The notes below the pieces were generated by a model. It searched no databases. It saw nothing but the letters and a program-made list of their open reading frames with translations, and was not told the origin of the DNA. Shown here piece by piece: positions 26,563 through 34,782 of a stretch of DNA of 46,651 nucleotides (position 1 is its first letter; every line of letters starts with the position of its first letter). The stretch lies in assembly GCA_027067135.1 (NCBI GenBank), contig JAMOMJ010000133.1:1-46651 (forward strand), written 5' to 3'. The stretch is from Cyclobacteriaceae bacterium (GTDB lineage Bacteria; Bacteroidota; Bacteroidia; Cytophagales; Cyclobacteriaceae). The translations under genes were made by a program, and so were the position numbers.

Positions 26563-29500
26563 TTATTCGATAATAATTTTATAGACCATTCTCTTGTCCG
26601 CAAATTTTATATCTACAATATAAATACCTTCACTAAAATTATTAACATCTATTTCCTTAGAAAAAATTAAGTCCTCTTTACTACTTACACTCCTATAAAA
26701 TTCCTTTCCTACAGTATTCATGATTTTCAAATCTACTACCCCTCTGTACTCATTTTCTACACCAATAAATAAATTGTCAGAAACAGGATTGGGATATATA
26801 TAAACTCCTTGGCTTTGTAAATCATTATTTAATGCAGTAATAATAGAAGACCCACTAGAAATTCCAATACAGCCACCAACATTTACAGCCACACTATAAT
26901 TCCCGCTTTTCTCAGCCAAATATGTTTTTTGATTAGCTCCCATAATAGAATCGCTATTTAGAAACCATTGAAAAACATCTCCATCTGTTGCTGTTAGTGT
27001 TAATTGGGCATCGTTACCTGCTACGGCTTCGGATATATAGCTTGGCGTATGCGCAGGTGCAGTAGATATTATGCCTGCTTTTGTTTCTATCTGGGTTCCA
27101 TTTTCGGGGCTTTCCAAAGTGAGTGTTACGGTACTGCTCCCGTTTCCAGTATAGGTTACCTCAAAAGGACCAATGCCTGATGCTGTTGCAGGAGTTGCAT
27201 TGGCACCAAAATCCCAATTCATACTTGAAATACTACCTGTAGAAGTACTTGTAAATATAACTACTTGGTTATTACATCCGGTATCACCTTCGTAGGTAAA
27301 ATCGGCTGTTGCTGCTCCAAGTTGGGGGCCTGTTAACGTTACATCATCCAATGCCATGCCTACATCTACAGAGGCATAATCTGTTTTAAAATAAAATCTA
27401 AAAGCTACTCGGTCGTTTCCACCAAATTCATTTAGTTTAACAGATTTAGTATCAAAATTACCATTTGTAGAGCCTGTAAACAAAGGTATTGCAGGCCAGC
27501 CCTGATCTGGATTGTCTTCGCCAATTTTATCATACCAGCCATCTTCAACAACTGGGTTTAACTGTTTCCAGTTTTCGCCAAAATCAAGAGAGTATTCTAA
27601 AATAAATCCATCCCATCCATCTTCAAATTGATAATTTGCTTTAAAAGACAATTCATAGTCTCCAAGCAACGAGAAATCAAATATGGGTGTATATAAATAG
27701 GCTACTGATCGGTCTTGATATTTTTCTTCATCTATGCCGCTTACCCAGGCAATATTTCCTGATGCTGTTCCGCTTTTGCCTGCAATAGTGGATTTTCCTC
27801 TTTCCAAGGGTGTGCCACTAATATTCTCAACAAGAAAATCACTGAAATTAGATTCCATATCTCCTCCATTTGCCAGCGTATAGGTTGAACCTTTTAAAGC
27901 AACTACATTAATTAGTGAATCTTTTGTATGTGTATGGTTACCTCCTCCCGGATATGTAATGGTTAAAGATACATCGTAGATTCCGCCAGCCTGGTATGCG
28001 TGTTTGGGGTTTTTCTTGTTAGAAGATTCTCCATCACCAAAGTCCCAAGTAAATGTTTCAGCTCCTTTTGAAATATATTCAAACTGAATGGTATCTCCAG
28101 GTAAATTAACTGAAGAACTGGTAACCGAAAAGAATGCCCTAGGGTCGGTTTTAGTTATTTCAAAGTCATCAATTAGTATGCCATCAAAATTATAAATCGT
28201 ATCGTTATAGGCATTTGTAACAGAAGCGATCAAGCCAAAATATACTTCACTTTCTCCGTTCCCAATCATTTCAGATAAATTATAAGATACGGTTTCTGGT
28301 GCATCTTCTGTATTGTCCTGCACCCAGGCATTTCCACTTTCAAACAGTAAATACTCATCGGATCGGTTCATCCAATTTACCCCTCTTCCATCATTTGGTT
28401 CTCCTAAGCTTTTCCAAGTAGTTCCTCCATCTACACTATAAACAACACTAAGCCCAGCTGCTGCTGTTTCAACATCCATACTCAAATCAAATTTAAGGTT
28501 GTAATCAGCAATAGTATCTGAGAGGTTAAATTTTGGAGTAATCAATGCAGTAGAGAAATCTGCATCTGGCTCTTTTAGATTTGCATCTAAATCAGTTTTC
28601 CAAACCTGAGTTCCGCTACTTGGAGTCTTAAGTACATTTGTTGGAACACCTTGTTCCCAAATATTAGTATTTCCTTTAAAAGCAACTTGAATAAATTCAC
28701 TTGGGTTCTCAAAATCCCCGCCATTTGCTAGCGAATAAGGTACTGTAACAGCAGCTAAATCCTGAATAATAGTTTTATGCCTGGCTGATGAAATACCAGG
28801 CGAAGTATAACTGCGACCCAATACATCTGAAACACCCGATATATAATACTGTAAAACAGACGTACTTCCAGGGTTAGGAATAGTAAATGAATATACTCCA
28901 CCACCATCATCGTTCATATTTTGATTCGTTTGAGTAGCGAAATCATCAAAAGAATAATGAAGAACAGGTTGCTCTACAGATAGTGTAGTATCTGAAGTTA
29001 CTTCTACAGTAATTAAAATATTATCCGTTAAATTGTCCACTATCAAATCAGGCTGGTGTTTTAAGTATGTATGAACCCATCCCATATCGGCAAACAAGCT
29101 CATCATATTGGGTCCTGGGTCGTGTATTGACTCTCCGCTACCTATTTGAGGGGTTAATAATGCATTAGCAGTACCATTGTACGTGTTTTCATCCCAGTGC
29201 GAAATGCTGGAACCTGAATTGTAACTAGTTGGGGCATATATTTTTGGGATAGTACCTCCATTAGAAGTAACAGCCAGTGGTGCATTTAAAAAAAGATTAT
29301 CACTTGTAAAAAAATCACCCAGTTCAGATGAATTATTGGATACATCATAGATTTTAACTCCTTCTCCATCTTCAATATAATGGTCGAATACTCCAGGGCT
29401 TCTTCTACCTGTATCAGCTGTTTCATCATAGCTATTTAAAGCAAAAAAGCCCAGCCCATGGCCAATTTCGTGTAAAACTACGGTTACAAAATCATGTTTG

Positions 29501-30036
29501 CCAGAGGTTGTGTTACCATCTGTTCCCAGATACCAATCAAAAGAACTACTAAACGAAGCGTTAATATCTGCTTCGCCTGGCTCATTTAAATCATGGCCTG
29601 CCATTTTTTCGGCCAAAGCCACATTATACCAAGTAGAGTCATTTGGTGCTCCATCAAAACCCTTGTAAAGCCCACTTGTACCTGCGGAACCTAAAACACC
29701 TGAAGCTAGAGGTTTATAAGTAGCATCGATATAGATAGTTACATCTGATTTAATTAAAGTTGACCAAATATCTACTGCAAATTGAAATGCATCTTTGGCT
29801 TCCTGCTCATCATCAAATCCATGATAGTTAACTACAATTTGTGCTGTTTTTGCAGTAGCATTTACTCTTGCGTTACTAAAACTTTTTAAAAAATTAGATG
29901 GTGGTGGTATATGAAAATCGGTATGGGTAAAATCTGCCGGACAAACTATTACAGGGGGCGTAAAACTCTTTTGTGAAAATGAATTTATGGCACTAACAAC
30001 TGTAATAAGTAGTATTAAAGGTAATATTTGTTTCAT
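26563..30036 (-). CDS. Large secreted metalloprotease-like protein with PKD domains and T9SS sorting domain
   Basis: A 1157-residue protein with a signal peptide (residues 1-22). The N-terminal domain holds HEIGHGLGFF (His189, Glu190, His193), the zinc-protease HExxH motif. The third metzincin His is absent (Ala199), so another ligand must be used or activity may be altered. Two beta-sandwich segments with NGGDFENPSEF and NGGDMESNFSD starts and at least two PKD-like domains (AFFSVTSSSVNLPGDTIQFE, then FTWDFGDGESSNKKNPKHAY) follow. The end (VYIYPNPVSDNLFIGVENEY ... YKIIIE) is a T9SS type A sorting domain that directs secretion across the outer membrane. It is divergent from the DUF6438 gene with only 19 bp between starts. 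Confidence 0.88.
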   Translation of the reverse strand: MKQILPLILLITVVSAINSFSQKSFTPPVIVCPADFTHTDFHIPPPSNFLKSFSNARVNATAKTAQIVVNYHGFDDEQEAKDAFQFAVDIWSTLIKSDVTIYIDATYKPLASGVLGSAGTSGLYKGFDGAPNDSTWYNVALAEKMAGHDLNEPGEADINASFSSSFDWYLGTDGNTTSGKHDFVTVVLHEIGHGLGFFALNSYDETADTGRRSPGVFDHYIEDGEGVKIYDVSNNSSELGDFFTSDNLFLNAPLAVTSNGGTIPKIYAPTSYNSGSSISHWDENTYNGTANALLTPQIGSGESIHDPGPNMMSLFADMGWVHTYLKHQPDLIVDNLTDNILITVEVTSDTTLSVEQPVLHYSFDDFATQTNQNMNDDGGGVYSFTIPNPGSTSVLQYYISGVSDVLGRSYTSPGISSARHKTIIQDLAAVTVPYSLANGGDFENPSEFIQVAFKGNTNIWEQGVPTNVLKTPSSGTQVWKTDLDANLKEPDADFSTALITPKFNLSDTIADYNLKFDLSMDVETAAAGLSVVYSVDGGTTWKSLGEPNDGRGVNWMNRSDEYLLFESGNAWVQDNTEDAPETVSYNLSEMIGNGESEVYFGLIASVTNAYNDTIYNFDGILIDDFEITKTDPRAFFSVTSSSVNLPGDTIQFEYISKGAETFTWDFGDGESSNKKNPKHAYQAGGIYDVSLTITYPGGGNHTHTKDSLINVVALKGSTYTLANGGDMESNFSDFLVENISGTPLERGKSTIAGKSGTASGNIAWVSGIDEEKYQDRSVAYLYTPIFDFSLLGDYELSFKANYQFEDGWDGFILEYSLDFGENWKQLNPVVEDGWYDKIGEDNPDQGWPAIPLFTGSTNGNFDTKSVKLNEFGGNDRVAFRFYFKTDYASVDVGMALDDVTLTGPQLGAATADFTYEGDTGCNNQVVIFTSTSTGSISSMNWDFGANATPATASGIGPFEVTYTGNGSSTVTLTLESPENGTQIETKAGIISTAPAHTPSYISEAVAGNDAQLTLTATDGDVFQWFLNSDSIMGANQKTYLAEKSGNYSVAVNVGGCIGISSGSSIITALNNDLQSQGVYIYPNPVSDNLFIGVENEYRGVVDLKIMNTVGKEFYRSVSSKEDLIFSKEIDVNNFSEGIYIVDIKFADKRMVYKIIIE

Positions 30037-30055
30037 ATTATATTAAATTTGGATT

Positions 30056-30520
30056 ATGAAGATGAAAAATTCACTAAAATTAGTTCTTTTTTGGGCATTT
30101 TTTGTAATGAATTGCAAAAACATTCCTCAAAAATCAAGCTCAATAACAGAAGATCAACTGTTTTACTATAAAACTAGTGAGTGTATGGGTACTTGCCCTG
30201 TATTTACTTTTACAATTTTTCCAGATGGGAGTTGCACGTATCAAGGTGTTGCGAATGTTGATAATCTTGGTACTTTTAGTGGTACAATAAACAAGGAAGA
30301 GTTAAGTCAATTTAAATCGACTCTATCAGAATCCAAGTTTTATGATATCAATATTGAAAGTAACTCTTTGGTAAAAGACTTACCGACAACTTATCTTTTT
30401 TATAATGATGGCAATCAGCAAAAAACTATTACCTATTATGATGCTAGCAACAAGAAAGTTGAAGGCATAATTAATCAGGCAAATGGATTAATTGAGAGCA
30501 TAAAATGGACTAAGAAATAA
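30056..30520 (+). CDS. DUF6438-type lipoprotein
   Basis: A 154-residue protein with a hydrophobic N-terminus ending in NCKN, a probable lipoprotein Cys at about residue 20. The domain opens with CMGTCPVFTFTIFPDGSCTY, the CxGxCPxF...DG pattern that I associate with DUF6438, a small Bacteroidetes domain of unknown function. The rest is alternating strands and a helix. It is divergent from the secreted protease gene (19 bp between starts) and convergent with the FAD/Fe-S dehydrogenase (12 bp). Confidence 0.75.
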   Translation: MKMKNSLKLVLFWAFFVMNCKNIPQKSSSITEDQLFYYKTSECMGTCPVFTFTIFPDGSCTYQGVANVDNLGTFSGTINKEELSQFKSTLSESKFYDINIESNSLVKDLPTTYLFYNDGNQQKTITYYDASNKKVEGIINQANGLIESIKWTKK

Positions 30521-30532
30521 TTATTCAATCAA

Positions 30533-33472
30533 CTATTTCAAACTAGTTAATAATAACTCAGCAGGGTGAAAAGATTTTTCACCTGTTCCATCTTTAATTT
30601 GATGTCTGCAGCTTGTACCTGGTGCAACCACAACTCCATTTTCTAAACTTCTTACTGCTGGAAACAAAACTAACTCCCCAATTTCCATCGATATATCGTA
30701 GTGTTCTTTCTCATACCCAAAAGAGCCTGCCATACCACAGCAACCCGAAGGAATTAGCTCAACTTGTGCTTCTGGGATAAGGTTCAACACTTTTTTTAAA
30801 GGCGTTAGTGACGATAATGCTTTTTGGTGACAATGCCCATGGTACTTAATGGTTTTATTCAAAGGTTTAAACTGAGATGAGATAACGTTCCCTTCGTCAA
30901 TCTCATTGGCCAAAAATTCTTCGAATAAAAAACAATTTTCGGAAAGCCTTTTAGCCAATTTTTGGTCAGTTGCCAAATCAATATACTCATCTCTAAAAGA
31001 AAGAATAGCAGAAGGTTCTATCCCAATCAATGGCTGGCTAGACGAAATTTTACCTACTAGGGCTTGAATATTCTTATCTACAAGTTTTTTAGCCTTTCCC
31101 AATAATCCTTTTGAAAATAAAGCTCTTCCAGTATCATTAATAGGAGCAAGTTCCAATTCATATCCCAATTTGGTTAATATTTGAACTACTGCCTTTCCAA
31201 CTATTAAATCATTATAATTGGTAAACTCATCTGCTAGAATAAAAGCTTTTCCATTGGATTCAGGTTTTAAATCAACACCAAAATTTGATTTCTTATTTTG
31301 GATAAACCAAGAGTTAAAAGTTTGCTTATTTAACTGAGGCATGCTGCGTTTTTCTGCAAAACCGACCAACCACTTAAAAGGCTTACTTAGTGCACCGTTT
31401 GCCACAAGTTTATAGCCCCAAGGAGCAATCATGGCAAGTTTATTTAATGCATTAAAATTTGAGATAAGCCTTGTTCTGAGAGATAAGCCTTTTCTCTCCT
31501 GGTATTGATGTAAAAACTCAGCCCTAATTTTAGCTATATCTACATTGGACGGACACTCGGCTTTGCAACCTTTGCATGCCAAGCATAAATCCAACACTTC
31601 TTTAATTTCTTCGCTTTCAAATGGGTTATTTTCTCCTCGTCCAGCTATTTCTCTAAACATATTGGCTCTACCACGAGTGGTGTGTTTTTCATTTCGAGTA
31701 GCCATATAGCTAGGGCACATGGTGCCACCTGTTAATTCAGTTTTTCGGCAATCGCCTGCCCCATTGCATTGTTCTGAGGCTCGCACAATACCTGCAGTGC
31801 TCGAAAAATCTAATATTGTATCGTAGATAGGTGTCTTTTGCCCTGGAGAAAATCGCAATGAACTATTCATTGAAGGGGTATCCACAATTTTCTCAGGGTT
31901 AAAAATATTATCAGGATCCCATGATTTTTTTATCCTCTTTAGCAGGTTGTAGTTCTCCTCACCAATCATAAAAGGAATAAACTCGCCACGTAAACGACCA
32001 TCTCCATGCTCTCCACTTAAGGAGCCTTTGTACTTTTTAACTAAGCCAGCAACCTCTTGCAGTACTACTTTAAAAAGCTTATTCCCTTCTTCTGTTTTTA
32101 AATCTAATATAGGACGTAAATGAAGCTCGCCAGAACCTGCATGTGCATAATGCACACAACTCAAATTATATTTTGCTAAGAGTTCATTTAACTCTAAAAT
32201 GTACTCAGGCAAGTCATCTACTTTTACCGCAGTATCTTCAATTACAGGTACAGCCTTAGGGTCACCTGGCACATTGGATAAAAGACCAAGGCCTGCTTTT
32301 CTAAGTGTCCAAACTTTAACAGCATCTTCATTCCAAACAATTGGAAAATGATAACCTAAACCCACATTTTTTAACTGATTAATGAGTGCATCAGCTTCCT
32401 TTTTAACTTCTTCTTTGGTATCTCTTTTAAGCTCAATAACTAGCAAAGCCTTGGGGTCGCCCTGCATAAAAAAGCGATTTGGCTTTTGAGAAACACTGGT
32501 TTTTGTGCGCTCTAAAATATGATGATCCATTAATTCAACAGCACTAGGGTTATAATTAAGTGCTATTTGAGTTGCCTTTAAAGAATCATATACCGTTTCG
32601 AAATGGCCACAAACAAGTCCTACTTCTTTGGGAGGGAGATCGACAAGGGCAATTTTAACTTCGGTTATAAAAGCCAACGTTCCTTCGGAACCTGCTATTA
32701 ATTTGCAAAAATTGAAGGGTTTATCACCCTCTTCAAATACCTCTGTATCCATTAATAAATCTAAAGCATAGCCAGTGTTTCTACGTGGTATGGCAGGGTC
32801 TGGGTAATGTGTTGTTATTAATTCACGGTTAGACTTATCACTTAAAATAGACTTTGCTTCCCTATAAATATCACCTTCAATAGACCTAGATGATAAGCTG
32901 CATTTTTCTTCAAACTCCTTCTTGTTCAAACTTGAAAAAACAGTTTCTTTGCCATCTGCTAAAATTGCTTTAATTTCTAATAAATGATCACGAGTACTGC
33001 CATACACTACCGAATTAGAACCACAACTATTATTACCTACCATACCCCCAATCATTGCTCGATTGGCAGTAGATGTTTCTGGGCCAAACAATAGCTCATA
33101 CGGCTTTAGGTGCATATTAAGCTCATCTCGAATCACACCTGGTTGTACTCGAACCCACTTTTTTTCTTTATTTACTTCTAAAATTTCCGTATAAGTACGA
33201 GATACATCTACTATAATACCTCCACCTACTACCTGGCCAGCTAGGGAAGTACCAGCCGTTCTGGGAATGAGGGAAAGATTATTTTCTCTTGCAAAATTAA
33301 TAAGCGCTTTAATGTCAGAATTATGTTTGGGATAGCAAACAGCTAGTGGTATTTGCCTATAAGAAGAAGCATCCGTAGCATACAACATCCTTGTGGTTTC
33401 GTCTAAAAGCAATTCACCTGTAAGTTGTGGTTTTAAGATTTCTAAAAAATAATTATTTGCAAATTCTCCCAT
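30533..33472 (-). CDS. FAD-linked D-2-hydroxyacid dehydrogenase with Fe-S and CCG domains (YdiJ-like)
   Basis: A 979-residue three-part enzyme. Residues about 1-260 are a FAD-binding PCMH domain (LIPRTAGTSLAGQVVGGGII, IGGMVGNNSCGSNSVVYGST); about 260-520 the FAD-oxidase C-terminal domain (HAGSGELHLRPIL, LSGEHGDGRLRGEFI); about 560-640 Fe-S motifs (CNGAGDCRKT...MCPSY and CLACKGCKAECPSNVDIA); the end has CCG-type motifs (YHGHCHQKAL, IPSGCCGMAGSFGYE). This matches E. coli YdiJ, a D-2-hydroxyglutarate dehydrogenase, and D-lactate dehydrogenase relatives. It would feed electrons to the quinone pool. The substrate is inferred. Confidence 0.85.
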   Translation of the reverse strand: MGEFANNYFLEILKPQLTGELLLDETTRMLYATDASSYRQIPLAVCYPKHNSDIKALINFARENNLSLIPRTAGTSLAGQVVGGGIIVDVSRTYTEILEVNKEKKWVRVQPGVIRDELNMHLKPYELLFGPETSTANRAMIGGMVGNNSCGSNSVVYGSTRDHLLEIKAILADGKETVFSSLNKKEFEEKCSLSSRSIEGDIYREAKSILSDKSNRELITTHYPDPAIPRRNTGYALDLLMDTEVFEEGDKPFNFCKLIAGSEGTLAFITEVKIALVDLPPKEVGLVCGHFETVYDSLKATQIALNYNPSAVELMDHHILERTKTSVSQKPNRFFMQGDPKALLVIELKRDTKEEVKKEADALINQLKNVGLGYHFPIVWNEDAVKVWTLRKAGLGLLSNVPGDPKAVPVIEDTAVKVDDLPEYILELNELLAKYNLSCVHYAHAGSGELHLRPILDLKTEEGNKLFKVVLQEVAGLVKKYKGSLSGEHGDGRLRGEFIPFMIGEENYNLLKRIKKSWDPDNIFNPEKIVDTPSMNSSLRFSPGQKTPIYDTILDFSSTAGIVRASEQCNGAGDCRKTELTGGTMCPSYMATRNEKHTTRGRANMFREIAGRGENNPFESEEIKEVLDLCLACKGCKAECPSNVDIAKIRAEFLHQYQERKGLSLRTRLISNFNALNKLAMIAPWGYKLVANGALSKPFKWLVGFAEKRSMPQLNKQTFNSWFIQNKKSNFGVDLKPESNGKAFILADEFTNYNDLIVGKAVVQILTKLGYELELAPINDTGRALFSKGLLGKAKKLVDKNIQALVGKISSSQPLIGIEPSAILSFRDEYIDLATDQKLAKRLSENCFLFEEFLANEIDEGNVISSQFKPLNKTIKYHGHCHQKALSSLTPLKKVLNLIPEAQVELIPSGCCGMAGSFGYEKEHYDISMEIGELVLFPAVRSLENGVVVAPGTSCRHQIKDGTGEKSFHPAELLLTSLK

Positions 33473-33559
33473 AATCTATTCAAAAATAGTTTTTAGTTAT
33501 GGTAACCTCAATTAATGACAATTATATTCGTTTATTTAGTAAAATAATTAATTCAGTTT

Positions 33560-34033
33560 ATGCGTATTCGACAGGTTTATTTTACAAACTATTTATTAAT
33601 TGGCATATTACTATTAACCTCCTGTGCAGGTCATAAATCAAAACGAAGTAGAACAGAAACAGTTATAAAAACCGCAAGGTCTTATACGGGTACACCTTAC
33701 AAATGGGGTGGTACTACCAAGTCGGGAATGGACTGCTCTGGGTTATTACTTAATTCATTTAAGGCCATTAATTATAAAATTCCACGTACTTCAGCAGAGC
33801 AAAGTAAAATAGGTAAAAAGGTAGCTAAAAGTGACATTAAACCTGGTGATTTAGTATTTTTTGCTACTGGAAAAAAGAAACGAAAAATTACGCATGTAGG
33901 GTTGGTAACTGAGGTTCGAGGTAAAGATAATATCAAGTTTATCCATGCTTCTTCAAGTGTTGGTGTAACCGAAAGTAACTTGGCAAGCAGTTATTATAAA
34001 AAACGATTTCGAATGGCTCGCAGAGTTTTATAA
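33560..34033 (+). CDS. NlpC/P60 (C40) cell-wall peptidase lipoprotein
   Basis: A 157-residue lipoprotein (lipobox LLTSC, Cys22) with a complete NlpC/P60 domain. The catalytic Cys59 lies in GMDCSGLLL, His112 in THVGLV, and the third polar residue is His129 in FIHASSS. The YKWGG and PGDLVFF segments are typical. Such enzymes cut gamma-D-Glu-diaminopimelate bonds in peptidoglycan stem peptides, in the periplasm. The gene is convergent with the small membrane peptide gene, 4 bp apart. Confidence 0.93.
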   Translation: MRIRQVYFTNYLLIGILLLTSCAGHKSKRSRTETVIKTARSYTGTPYKWGGTTKSGMDCSGLLLNSFKAINYKIPRTSAEQSKIGKKVAKSDIKPGDLVFFATGKKKRKITHVGLVTEVRGKDNIKFIHASSSVGVTESNLASSYYKKRFRMARRVL

Positions 34034-34037
34034 ATTA

Positions 34038-34190
34038 TCAATTAAGAAAGTTTCTAACTAATTCGATAACTACTAAGGCTCCTAGGATAAACAATAATAG
34101 TGGAAGTATTGGATTTGTCTTTTTCTTATACTCAGAACCCGCATCCCATCGGCTAGACATAAAAGACCTTGAACCCCTTCTAAATTTCAT
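34038..34190 (-). CDS. 50-residue single-span membrane protein
   Basis: A 50-residue frame starting MKFRRGSRSFMSSRWDAGSE, with a basic N-terminus and a single hydrophobic helix (PLLLFILGALVVIELV, residues about 30-45). An AGAGG sequence sits just before the ATG. Its stop is 4 bp from the convergent NlpC/P60 stop codon. I recognise no family; the charge-then-helix design is that of a small inner-membrane protein. Confidence 0.6.
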   Translation of the reverse strand: MKFRRGSRSFMSSRWDAGSEYKKKTNPILPLLLFILGALVVIELVRNFLN

Positions 34191-34242
34191 CCTCTAAAAT
34201 TAAAAAATAACGCTCAATAATTCTAAAATAATAAAGGTAGTA

Positions 34243-34274
34243 TTGAATGGCATAACTAAACTTTTCTATATTTG
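34243..34274 (+). promoter_or_regulatory. Promoter of tRNA-Ala
   Basis: TTG at 34243-34245, 21-bp spacer, then TATATTTG at 34267-34274, matching the Bacteroidetes -33/-7 (TTTG, TAnnTTTG) scheme. The tRNA starts 10 bp later. The same TTG-N21-TAnnTTTG layout precedes fabG (39494-39525). Confidence 0.75.
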
Positions 34275-34283
34275 CAGCCGCTC

Positions 34284-34357
34284 GGGGGATTAGCTCAGTT
34301 GGCTAGAGCGCTACACTGGCAGTGTAGAGGTCATCGGTTCGAATCCGATATTCTCCA
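34284..34357 (+). tRNA. tRNA-Ala (anticodon GGC)
   Basis: All four arms fold: acceptor GGGGGAT / ATTCTCC with the G3:U70 pair that identifies tRNA-Ala, D-arm GCTC / GAGC, anticodon arm CTACA / TGTAG with loop CTGGCAG (U33 present, anticodon GGC), and T-arm ATCGG / CCGAT around TTCGAAT. Discriminator base A73. The CCA end is not encoded (ACT follows). A hairpin terminator begins 5 bp downstream. Confidence 0.95.
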
Positions 34358-34361
34358 CTAT

Positions 34362-34397
34362 AAGGGTTTACTTATACTAAGTAAACCCTTTGTTTTT
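34362..34397 (+). terminator. Terminator after tRNA-Ala
   Basis: A perfect 13-bp stem AAGGGTTTACTTA / TAAGTAAACCCTT around a 3-nt loop (34362-34390), followed by TGTTTTT. It ends just before the GIY-YIG start codon at 34405, so that gene is probably reached by read-through or has another promoter. Confidence 0.85.
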
Positions 34398-34404
34398 GAC
34401 TTAT

Positions 34405-34656
34405 ATGAAAGGGTTCGTCTATTTTATCTACTCAAAAAAATGGAATCAATTCTATGTTGGTTCCTCTACGGATGTGGATAAAAGAGTAGAACAACACAAC
34501 TCTGGCCAAAATAAGTCAACTAAAGGAGGGAATCCTTGGATACTAAAACATACCGAAGTTTTTAATTCACCTACCGAGGCTAGAAAACGTGAATATGCCA
34601 TAAAGAAAAAGAAAAGTAGAAAATACATTGAATGGTTAATTAACTCAGTGGGGTAG
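34405..34656 (+). CDS. GIY-YIG nuclease domain protein lodged between a tRNA and its degenerate copy
   Basis: An 83-residue single-domain GIY-YIG protein. The motif halves read FVYFIYS (residues 4-10) and FYVGSS (16-21), with Arg27 in DKRVEQHNSG and a late Glu63 in ARKREYAIKKKK. This fits the small SLX1/UvrC-like group. I use the ATG at 34405; the longer frame from a TTG at 34390 begins inside the tRNA terminator. The last codons (IEWLINSVG) and the UAG stop are built from the D-arm of a tRNA-like sequence. It sits 47 bp after tRNA-Ala. Enzyme activity and mobility are inferred. Confidence 0.87.
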   Translation: MKGFVYFIYSKKWNQFYVGSSTDVDKRVEQHNSGQNKSTKGGNPWILKHTEVFNSPTEARKREYAIKKKKSRKYIEWLINSVG

Positions 34657-34710
34657 AGCGCTCCGAAGGCTTTCGGAGAGGTCATCGGTTCGAATCCGAT
34701 ATTCTCCACT
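34634..34710 (+). pseudogene. Degenerate tRNA-like copy at the 3' end of the GIY-YIG gene
   Basis: Bases 34677-34710 are identical over 34 nt to 34326-34359 of tRNA-Ala (variable loop, T-arm, acceptor 3' half and ACT). The 5' half resembles a D-arm (AACTCAGTGGGGTAGAGCGC). It is not a working tRNA: the acceptor has two mismatches, the anticodon arm is a 6-bp stem CTCCGA / TCGGAG with a 6-nt loop (or 5 bp with 8 nt), and U33 is missing. The GIY-YIG stop codon lies in the D-loop. It ends before a terminator, like the real tRNA. Confidence 0.8.
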
Positions 34711-34716
34711 TCAATA

Positions 34717-34750
34717 AAAAAAGGTTGGTTCATTGGAACTAACCTTTTTT
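34717..34750 (+). terminator. Terminator after the tRNA-like copy
   Basis: A 15-bp stem (A-rich arm with GGTTGGTTC; opposite arm GAACTAACC with a T-run; one G-T pair) around a 4-nt loop. The T6 tract on the right and A7 on the left make it usable in both directions. Confidence 0.85.
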
Positions 34751-34770
34751 ATTGACTTAAGTTTTTCACT

Positions 34771-34778
34771 TAACTTTG
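34771..34778 (+). promoter_or_regulatory. TAnnTTTG box abutting the pterin-synthase start codon
   Basis: TAACTTTG ends 4 bp before the ATG at 34783. If used, transcription would begin at or very near the start codon, giving a leaderless message. Confidence 0.5.
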
Positions 34779-34782
34779 CACC

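Noticed and set aside
34272-34481. An open frame reading through tRNA-Ala and its terminator.
   Set aside because: It is encoded by the tRNA and the terminator hairpin and conflicts with the tRNA and the GIY-YIG gene.
34634-34710. A second functional tRNA downstream of the GIY-YIG gene.
   Set aside because: U33 is missing, the anticodon arm has a 6/6 or 5/8 geometry, and the acceptor stem has two mismatches, although the T-arm is perfect. Treated as a tRNA-like copy.
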